From positions 30,312 to 94,311 of the forward strand of contig JBJXHG010000004.1 of assembly GCA_046160865.1 (NCBI GenBank): a DNA stretch of 64,000 nucleotides. The letters run 5' to 3'. Below the pieces are notes generated by a model that did no database searches, was not told where the DNA came from, and was given only the letters and a program-made list of their open reading frames with translations. The DNA is from JBJXHG01 sp046160865. Lineage in GTDB: Bacteria > Planctomycetota > UBA1135 > GCA-002686595. Made by a program: the position numbers and the translations under genes. Shown here piece by piece: positions 58,384 through 64,000 of this stretch; within the stretch, counting starts at the first letter, position 1; each line of letters starts with the position of its first letter.

Positions 58384-58402
58384 TCTCGCCTCGGGCGAGA
58401 TC
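58382..58402 (+). terminator. hairpin overlapping the thyX stop codon
   Basis: GATCTCGCC/GGCGAGATC with a three-base loop forms a perfect 9-bp stem. It begins inside the thyX stop codon and ends 21 bases before the next ATG. It may reduce read-through or ribosome reinitiation. No T-run follows. Confidence 0.45.
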
Positions 58403-58423
58403 GAACGAGGATCCACAGACCGC

Positions 58424-59275
58424 ATGTTCGCCGTACGAGTCGCGGTCGTTCTCGCGCCGCTCCTGCGCGCGCTTTCGCCGCAGAGCGATCTCGCGCCGGC
58501 GAAGCCCGCCGATGCGGACTTCGCGCAGCTCGAGCGTGGGTTCCTCGATCAAGGGATCTTCGTCGACCTGCGCGGCGGTTTCTGTTCGATCCGAGCGGAG
58601 GTCGACATCCGCGACGATCTGCTCGAGTACTTGCTCGTCAATCATCACGGAGCCGCGCACGAGAGCCTGTTCGCGACGACGATCCTCGGCAGCCACCTGA
58701 ACACCGCTCTCCTCGCGCTCGGCGCGGCGCCGGGGAAGAACGCGCGCTGGTTGCGGAAGGATCCCGCGCCGACGCCGGAAGAGGTTCGCGCCGGCGAACC
58801 GCCGTACGTCGTCGAGCCGCCGGCCGGCGACGGTTTCTACTTGTACGCCGCGTGGCGCGCGGACGGCGAGCTGTACATGTACCGCGTCGAGGACCTCGTG
58901 CGGAATCTGCAGTCGGGGCGAAGCATGTTGCGACACCGCTGGGTCTTCCTCGGCTCGCGCATGGTGCTCCCGCGCGGCGAGAAGCCGGAGCCCGTTTTCG
59001 CCGCCGACCTCGAAGGCAATCTCGTCAACATCGCGTTCTTCGAGCAAGGCAACACACTCGCGACCTGCGCGCTTCCCGAGTGCTTGCTGCAGTCGATCTG
59101 GCTTCCGAACGCGTGGCTGTTGCCACCGCGCGAGAGCCCGATCGAGCTCGTGTTCTCGCGCGAGAAGCTGAGCGTCCTTCCGCCCGCGATCGCGCAGCGA
59201 TTGCCCGAGACCGTCGTCGACGATCCAAAGCAGGACACGCGGGCTCCGCAAGACGAGGAAAGTCGCGATCGATGA
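58424..59275 (+). CDS. exported YdjY-domain-like protein
   Basis: A 283-residue protein with an N-terminal hydrophobic segment (FAVRVAVVLAPLLRALSP) that may be a weak signal. The YdjY-like region is DLRGGFCSIRAEVDIRDDLLEYLL, HHGAAHESLFATTILGSHLNTALLALG. Further motifs: FYLYAAWRADGELYMYRVEDL, HRWVFLGSRMV. The family is found in planctomycetes, function unknown. Its stop overlaps the next gene (ATGA). Confidence 0.8.
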   Translation: MFAVRVAVVLAPLLRALSPQSDLAPAKPADADFAQLERGFLDQGIFVDLRGGFCSIRAEVDIRDDLLEYLLVNHHGAAHESLFATTILGSHLNTALLALGAAPGKNARWLRKDPAPTPEEVRAGEPPYVVEPPAGDGFYLYAAWRADGELYMYRVEDLVRNLQSGRSMLRHRWVFLGSRMVLPRGEKPEPVFAADLEGNLVNIAFFEQGNTLATCALPECLLQSIWLPNAWLLPPRESPIELVFSREKLSVLPPAIAQRLPETVVDDPKQDTRAPQDEESRDR

Positions 59276-60312
59276 GCGCCCACGCGCCAGCGCCCGCCGG
59301 AGGACAATTGGAGCGACTGGTCACGCGCGCGCGTGGGCTCGACTTCTCGCTGCGCTTCGTCGAAGCCGTGTGTCTGGGCGCGTGCGCCGCATTCGTGTGC
59401 GCCGCCGCCGCGCGTGCGGAAGGAGCGGCTCTCGCTGGCCCGGTTTGGCTCGTGGCGATCGCGACGGGCACGTGCGCGGCCGCGACGTGGACCATCGAGC
59501 GAGCGCGAGGCGCCGCGGCGTTCGTGCACGCGCTCGATCGTCGGTTGGTCTTGGACGGCGCGCTCGTTACGGCGTGGGATCGCCGGTTTCGCGCGTCGGC
59601 GGTGGCCGCGCTGCTGTCGAGGCGAGTCGTGCTCGAGCTCGCGTCGCGTGGCCGTCGGGCGGTGGTGAGCAGCTTTTCGCCCGGTTGGGTCGCGGCGCCG
59701 TTGCTCGGAGGCGCCGTGCTCGCGCTCGCGTCGGAGTCGAGCCAGGGCGGTGCTTGGCGCGCGCAGATCGCCGCGGACGCGGTCGTCCTCGAGACGGATG
59801 GCGCCGTCGACGCAGCGGACGACCCCGAATTGCGAGCGCGGATCGAGGCGCTCGCGACCGATGTGCGGACGTGGCTCGAGCGGGATCCGGGGGAGGGCGG
59901 ACGAACGACCGGTGCCGAGCTCAGCGCGCTCGAGGGGTTCGAGCGCCGCGCCCGCGCGCTCGCCGAACAGTTACCCGCACAGCGCCGGAGCGATTTGGAC
60001 CGCGTCGCCGACGGAATTGCGCGCGTGCGTGGGTCGGGCGGCGGCGGGGGTGGGGGCTCGTCTTCGAGCGACACAGGCCCGCGCGCGGAGACGTCGGCGG
60101 GCGCGGAGTCGCTGGCGCCGGGTGGAGTCGGCGAGTCGACCCTGACGTCGACACTCGCGCTCGGCACAATGGTGCGCCCTTCGAATGGAGGAGAGTCATC
60201 CGCGCGCGGTGAGGCGGCGGAAGGCGGCGTGAGCGTGGTGCGCTGGTGGCCCCCTGCCTACGACGGCCTCGTAGCTCGCTGGCTGGAACCGAATCCTTCT
60301 GCGTCGCGCTGA
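59272..60312 (+). CDS. hypothetical membrane protein with Gly-rich linker
   Basis: A 346-residue protein. Two hydrophobic segments: FVEAVCLGACAAFVCAAAARA plus PVWLVAIATGTCAAAT, and WVAAPLLGGAVLALAS. A helical domain (LEGFERRARALAEQLPAQRR) and a Gly/Ser run (residues near 255-270) follow, then a low-complexity Ser/Gly/Ala region. The ATG overlaps the stop of the YdjY gene. No family was recognised. Confidence 0.65.
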   Translation: MSAHAPAPAGGQLERLVTRARGLDFSLRFVEAVCLGACAAFVCAAAARAEGAALAGPVWLVAIATGTCAAATWTIERARGAAAFVHALDRRLVLDGALVTAWDRRFRASAVAALLSRRVVLELASRGRRAVVSSFSPGWVAAPLLGGAVLALASESSQGGAWRAQIAADAVVLETDGAVDAADDPELRARIEALATDVRTWLERDPGEGGRTTGAELSALEGFERRARALAEQLPAQRRSDLDRVADGIARVRGSGGGGGGGSSSSDTGPRAETSAGAESLAPGGVGESTLTSTLALGTMVRPSNGGESSARGEAAEGGVSVVRWWPPAYDGLVARWLEPNPSASR

Positions 60313-60337
60313 ACCCAAAGATCCGCACTCCGCTGCC

Positions 60338-61591
60338 TTGAGCTCTCCCGCTACCTCCCGCCGTACCGGCGTCTGGCTGATCGGAGCGCGTGGGTCCATC
60401 TCCACGTGCGTCGCGTACGGACTCGCGGGGCTGAAACAGGGCCTGCTCGAGCCGACGGGCATCGTCACGGCGCGCGCCCCGTTCTCGGATCTACCGCTGG
60501 TCGCGTTCGACGATCTCGTGCTCGGTGGTCACGACGTGTGTTCGCGCGACCTTTCGCGCTCCTCGGCGGAGCTCGTGCGCCACGGGATCTTGAACGCCGA
60601 CCTCGTCACCGCGTGCGCGGCGGAGGGTGCGGCGTTCGAGGCCGCCATCCGTCCTGGCGTGCTGGATCAGCTGGACGTGGGCCTCGCGGACCTGGATCCG
60701 CACTCGGCGCGCCTCGGTGCGCTTCCGCCGCGCGAACAGATCGCCGCGTTGGTCGCCGACCTGCGGGCTTTTCAGCGCGCCCACGGTTTGCAGCGCGTGG
60801 TCGTCGTCAACGTCGCTAGCACCGAGGCGCACCGCGGGGAGCGCGACGAGTGGCGCTCGCTCGCCGCCTTCGAACGCGCGCTGGACGAAGCATTGCCGCA
60901 GCCGGCTTCGATCCTCTACGTGTACGCCGCCTTCGAGGCGGGCGCGCCCTTCGTCAACTTCACCCCGAGTCGCGGCGCTTCCATCACGGCCATGCGTGAG
61001 ATGGCGCGCGCGCGCGGCCTTCCGCACTGCGGCAACGACGGCAAGACGGGCGAGACCCTCGTGAAGACCGCCATCGCGCCCATGTTCACAGCGCGAGCGC
61101 TGCGCGTGCTGAGTTGGCAGGGCTACAACATGCTCGGCAACCGGGACGGCGCGGTGCTCGCCGACGCGTTGCACCGGGAAGCGAAGCTGAAGAACAAGAA
61201 CGATGCCCTGCGAGAGATCCTCGACGACGACGCTGTGCACACACACGTGGGCATCGACTTCGTGCCGTCGCTGCAGGACTGGAAGACCGCCTGGGACTTC
61301 GTTCACTTCGAGGGTTTCCTCGGAGCCAAGATGACCCTGCAGTTCACGTGGACGGGCAGCGACTCCGCGCTGGCCGCGCCACTGGTGATCGATCTGGTTC
61401 GCTGGGCGGACCTGGCGCACGAACGTGGCGAGTGCGGAGAGATGAACCACACGGCGTGCTACTTCAAAGCGCCGCTCGGCGGGGGCACCCACGACTTCCA
61501 CGCGCAGTTCTCCCGACTGCTCGCCTACGCGGCAGACGGCCGTGATCGCCCGCGATCGACCGCGGACGGGGGCCGCGGCCGAGACCGTTGA
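60338..61591 (+). CDS. myo-inositol-1-phosphate synthase
   Basis: A 417-residue enzyme converting glucose 6-phosphate to inositol 3-phosphate with NAD. The Rossmann start is GVWLIGARGSISTCVAYGL, with VVVVNVASTEAH, CGNDGKTGETLVKTAIAPMF, WQGYNMLGNRDGAVLADAL, FVHFEGFLGAKM and GSDSALAAPLVIDLVRW. The only suitable start is TTG at 60338. It indicates inositol for lipids or compatible solutes; the phosphatase and lipid synthase genes are not in the window. Confidence 0.9.
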   Translation: MSSPATSRRTGVWLIGARGSISTCVAYGLAGLKQGLLEPTGIVTARAPFSDLPLVAFDDLVLGGHDVCSRDLSRSSAELVRHGILNADLVTACAAEGAAFEAAIRPGVLDQLDVGLADLDPHSARLGALPPREQIAALVADLRAFQRAHGLQRVVVVNVASTEAHRGERDEWRSLAAFERALDEALPQPASILYVYAAFEAGAPFVNFTPSRGASITAMREMARARGLPHCGNDGKTGETLVKTAIAPMFTARALRVLSWQGYNMLGNRDGAVLADALHREAKLKNKNDALREILDDDAVHTHVGIDFVPSLQDWKTAWDFVHFEGFLGAKMTLQFTWTGSDSALAAPLVIDLVRWADLAHERGECGEMNHTACYFKAPLGGGTHDFHAQFSRLLAYAADGRDRPRSTADGGRGRDR

Positions 61592-61692
61592 GCGAGCTGA
61601 GCGCGGACCGCGGAGTTTTCCTGCCTTTTCTGCGACCGCTGCCGCTAACAGAGACCTCAATAAAGATGTATACCGGCCGTAAGCGTCGTCGT

Positions 61693-62049
61693 ATGAAGAG
61701 CGTGCTCAGATCCTGCTTCGAACCGCTGCCCCGCTTCCTCTCCACGAAGTGTCTGGTGAGCCTGGTCGCGCTGGTCCTCGTGGGGACTGGGATCAGCGTG
61801 CATGCGTACCTGGAGAGCACCTCCGTTCCGGCGCGCTCCGTGAATTCTGGCAGCCGGACCTATTTGGATAGCTCCCGCGGGCATCGACCGGCCCCGGACG
61901 CGAGTGCTCCGCGACGCTCGATCGCCGCCCCGAACTGGGCGTATTACGGCTCCGCGGACGCCGAGACCTCGCGCAGCCCGGCGCCGGCCGCGGCGAGCGC
62001 GACTCCGCCGTCGGCCTGCGACCCGATCGATACGTCGTCCGGCAGCTAG
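61693..62049 (+). CDS. hypothetical small membrane-anchored protein
   Basis: About 118 residues with one hydrophobic segment (CLVSLVALVLVGTGISVHAYL) after a basic N-terminus, then a Ser/Pro/Ala-rich, probably disordered part. Alternative starts are ATG 61666 or TTG 61588, which overlaps the inositol synthase stop. The TAG stop is the first three bases of a dispersed palindrome. No recognised domain. Confidence 0.42.
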   Translation: MKSVLRSCFEPLPRFLSTKCLVSLVALVLVGTGISVHAYLESTSVPARSVNSGSRTYLDSSRGHRPAPDASAPRRSIAAPNWAYYGSADAETSRSPAPAAASATPPSACDPIDTSSGS

Positions 62050-62225
62050 CCCGCAGCTCTCACCACGTCCTGCTGCGGTCGCGCCAACTCGCTCCGAGCG
62101 GCGTTGTTGGATTCGAATGGATCCTCGCTGACCGATCAGGGAGCTGCCGTCGATCGTGGTGCGACGCCGTGCTCCGAGCGCGCGGGCGCCACCGCGCGAC
62201 GGACGGGATGACGTCTGCGCGCCAA
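62047..62225. repeat. dispersed palindrome family, diverged copy
   Basis: The left arm TAGCCCGCAGCTCTCACCAC, CTGCTGCGGTCGCGCCAACTCG and GGATCCTCGCTGACC is well preserved. The right arm is recognisable but drifted (GTCGATCGTGGTGCGACGCC, GCTCCGAGCGCGC, GCGCGACGGACGGGATGAC). The element starts exactly with the stop codon of the gene ending at 62049. Confidence 0.7.
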
Positions 62226-62283
62226 CGCCTCTCGCGGCGCGTGCCCGCGCGCTTCCCCGGGTCCGCCGCGCTACTGTGGGACC

Positions 62284-63084
62284 GTGCAGCCCAAACCCCG
62301 GCCTCGGCTCCAGACAACCACGCTCTGGTACTACCCGTCGCAGCAGTACGGCGATGCGCCGCTCGGGACCCCCGCGTTTCAGGGCGCCACACCGGCTTAC
62401 TTGCTGTGGAACTTGATCTCCCGGTACACGCGTGAGAACGACCTCGTGGTCGATCCCTTTTGCGGCGGAGGAACCACGATCGACGTCGCGCGCAGTCTCG
62501 GCCGCCGCGCGCTCGGATACGACGTGGCGCCGATTCGCGACGACATCTTCCGCGCCGACGCCCGCGCGCTACCGCTCGAGGCCTCGAAGGTCGACTTCGT
62601 GTTCATGGATCCGCCGTACTCGACGCATCTGAAGTACTCCGGTGGTGACGACTGCATCGGCGAGCTCGACGCATTCGGCTCCGAGTACTTCGACGCGATG
62701 GACTTGGCGTTCGCCGAAGCCGATCGGGTGCTCAAGGACCGGCGCTACCTCGCCGTGTATTGCTCGGACAGCTTCAAGAAGAAGCGCGGCTTCGTTCCGA
62801 TCGGCACCACGTTCGCCGAAATGCTCGGTCGCAGGTTTCGCGCGATCGATCACGTCGCGGTCGTCCGCGGCAATCGGAAGCTCGAGCAACCGGCGCACCA
62901 TCGCGTCGCGGCCGAGGACAACTTCTTCCTGCGCGGCTTCAATCATCTGCTCATCTTCAAGAAAGAGCAGACGAAGCCCCACGTCGCGAACGGCGCCGCG
63001 GACGCGCGGGCCGGCGCTGGCGCGCGGAGCCCTCGTGCGTCCCGTTCGAAGAAGCGCGGAAGTCCAGATCCTGGTCGTGGCTGA
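62284..63084 (+). CDS. DNA/RNA methyltransferase (N6/N4-type, DPPY)
   Basis: A 266-residue SAM methyltransferase with motif I VVDPFCGGGTTIDVARSLG (about residues 56-75) and motif IV FMDPPYSTHLKYSGG (about 102-117). The order I then IV is that of the gamma/RNA-methylase type. The C-terminal region is basic (RSKKRGSPDPGRG). Start is GTG at 62284. No restriction enzyme gene is nearby, so it would be an orphan DNA methyltransferase or an RNA modification enzyme; target unknown. Confidence 0.82.
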   Translation: MQPKPRPRLQTTTLWYYPSQQYGDAPLGTPAFQGATPAYLLWNLISRYTRENDLVVDPFCGGGTTIDVARSLGRRALGYDVAPIRDDIFRADARALPLEASKVDFVFMDPPYSTHLKYSGGDDCIGELDAFGSEYFDAMDLAFAEADRVLKDRRYLAVYCSDSFKKKRGFVPIGTTFAEMLGRRFRAIDHVAVVRGNRKLEQPAHHRVAAEDNFFLRGFNHLLIFKKEQTKPHVANGAADARAGAGARSPRASRSKKRGSPDPGRG

Positions 63085-63091
63085 GCGGCGG

Positions 63092-63703
63092 ATGCGCGGA
63101 CCCGGCGAGCGCTGGACCCGCCGGAGCTACGCGGGGGAGACGGTCGACGTCGCGCGCAGAATGCTCGGCGCGTACCTGGTGCATGCTTCGCCCGATGGCT
63201 CGACCGCTGGGCGCATCGTCGAGTGCGAGGCGTACCTGGGCGAGCACGACCCGGCGGCTCATTCTCATCGCGGTGAAACACGGCGCAACGCCGCGATGTT
63301 CGGCGCTCCGGGGACGGCGTACGTGTACTTCGTCTACGGCGTGCACGATTGCTTCAACGTCGTGACCGCGCCGCGTGGAATCGGTCAGGCCGTGCTCGTC
63401 CGCGCGCTCGAGCCGTTCGCCGGGTTGGACCTGATGACGAAGCGTCGCGGTGGGGTCGAGTTGGGGCGGCTCTGCCGAGGTCCCGGCAACTTGGCTCGCG
63501 CGATGGGCATCGCGCCGTCGCACAACGCGACCGAGTTGGCGCGGGGGGCGCTCGGCATCTTCTCCGCGCTCGAAGGTCCGCCGCGTTCGAGCGCGATCGT
63601 CACGACGCAGCGCGTCGGCTTGACGCGCGCAGCGCATCTGCCGTTGCGATTCTGCTTGCGCGGCTGCGCGTTCGTCTCGGCGAAGCGACCTCACGCTTCC
63701 TAG
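63092..63703 (+). CDS. 3-methyladenine DNA glycosylase (Mpg/AAG type)
   Basis: A 203-residue glycosylase of the AAG family for alkylated purines. Motifs: VARRMLGAYLVH, GRIVECEAYLGEHDPAAHS with the catalytic Glu, GETRRNAAMFGAPGTAYVYF, YGVHDCFNVVT, LCRGPGNLARAMGI. ATG at 63092; a GTG at 63077 overlapping the methyltransferase stop is possible. Its TAG stop is the start of a palindrome copy. Confidence 0.93.
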   Translation: MRGPGERWTRRSYAGETVDVARRMLGAYLVHASPDGSTAGRIVECEAYLGEHDPAAHSHRGETRRNAAMFGAPGTAYVYFVYGVHDCFNVVTAPRGIGQAVLVRALEPFAGLDLMTKRRGGVELGRLCRGPGNLARAMGIAPSHNATELARGALGIFSALEGPPRSSAIVTTQRVGLTRAAHLPLRFCLRGCAFVSAKRPHAS

Positions 63704-63879
63704 CCCGCATTTCTCACCACGCCCTGCTGCGGTCGCGCCAACTCGTTTGGAGCGGCGTTGTTGGATCCGAATCGATCCTCGCTGACCATCCAGGTCAGCT
63801 GCGGTCGATTCGTATGCAACACCTTGCTCCGACCGCGCTGGCGCAACCTCGCGACGGACGTGGTGAGAGATCCGGGCTA
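63701..63879. repeat. 179-bp imperfect palindrome, full-length copy
   Basis: Ends TAGCCCGCATTTCTCACCAC and GTGGTGAGAGATCCGGGCTA. Arms match inside: CGCCAACTCG / CGCTGGCGC region, GGAGCGGCGTTG / CAACACCTTGCTCC, GGATCCGAATCGATCC / GGTCGATTCGTATGC, centre GCTGACC/GGTCAGC. Same length as the copy at 14566-14744. It begins on the stop codon of the DNA glycosylase gene. Confidence 0.88.
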
Positions 63880-64000
63880 GTGTCCTGAGTCAGAAGTTCG
63901 CTCTCACCAAGCTCGATCTCCTCCGCGCTGGCGGCGTTGCTCGGGTTCGGAAACCTGACAGGTTGCCTGCACCCTCGCGCCTTGCCAGCGACGACGATCT
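63880..64000. other. window end, possible mobile-element edge
   Basis: The sequence immediately after the palindrome (GTGTCCTGAGTCAGAAGTTC) looks like the outer end of a transposable element, and on the minus strand an open frame runs out of the window. I cannot name the element without the rest. Confidence 0.25.

Noticed and set aside
14566..63879. CRISPR array
   Set aside because: The repeats are single dispersed palindromes, not tandem short repeats with spacers, and no cas genes are present.

Overview
The window is a GC-rich (about two thirds G+C by eye) bacterial chromosome segment. Several features point to Planctomycetota, probably a lineage outside the classical Planctomycetia. These are an ECF sigma factor coupled to a Ser/Thr kinase with a C-terminal SUMF1-type domain, secreted propeller-like proteins ending in a Cys-rich tail domain, YdjY-type and multi-pass 'DUF' membrane proteins, many small lipoproteins, and very few conventional operator or terminator sequences. 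This placement is an inference from gene content; there is no rRNA in the window. Adjacent genes very often overlap by four bases (ATGA or GTGA), and I used this repeatedly to choose start codons.

Layout. 1-5.1 kb (minus): a copper cassette with a CopA-type P1B ATPase, two small secreted Cys-containing proteins, a proline-rich lipoprotein and an ECF sigma factor with a six-Cys tail like CorE. 5.1-14 kb (minus): a continuous run glgA - ROK glucokinase - ABC ATPase - ABC permease - glcD - glcE - glcF, almost all overlapping, leading straight into the sigma gene. 14-14.8 kb: a gene-free stretch with long palindromes. 14.8-18 kb (plus): methenyl-THF cyclohydrolase-like protein, phosphoglycerate mutase and a seven-repeat secreted propeller. 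18-24.3 kb: a peptide/nickel-type solute-binding lipoprotein and three exported proteins. 24.4-30.1 kb (minus): a ferric-iron type ABC transporter translationally coupled to a penta-haem cytochrome c and a HEAT-repeat lipoprotein. 30.5-37.7 kb: an orphan coiled-coil lipoprotein divergent from an ECF sigma - kinase pair, followed by two or three unrecognised genes of clearly lower GC. 37.7-42.9 kb (minus): a complete ISC iron-sulphur operon, iscR-S-U-A-hscB-hscA-iscX, without ferredoxin. 43-46.6 kb: small zinc ribbon, thioesterase, membrane proteins, DprA and DUF309. 47-53.4 kb (minus): PEGA lipoprotein, murD, a free-standing Clp-N protein, McsA-like protein and ClpC, plus tRNA-Ser(GCU). 53.4-55.5 kb: methyltransferase, tRNA-Ser(UGA), bifunctional-nuclease family protein and a zinc-ribbon membrane protein. 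55.6-63.7 kb (plus): asparaginase-like protein, NnrD, divergent ThyX, YdjY protein, myo-inositol-phosphate synthase, a DNA/RNA methyltransferase and 3-methyladenine DNA glycosylase.

The most distinctive non-coding feature is a family of about 179-bp imperfect palindromes with shared ends. Two full-length copies have exactly the same length, two are diverged and two are degenerate or partial. Two copies start exactly at, and supply, the stop codon of the upstream gene. The best candidates for under-described biology are these elements, the sigma/kinase low-GC island at 30.5-37.7 kb, the iron ABC - multihaem cytochrome - HEAT operon, and the copper cassette with its Cys-tailed sigma factor.
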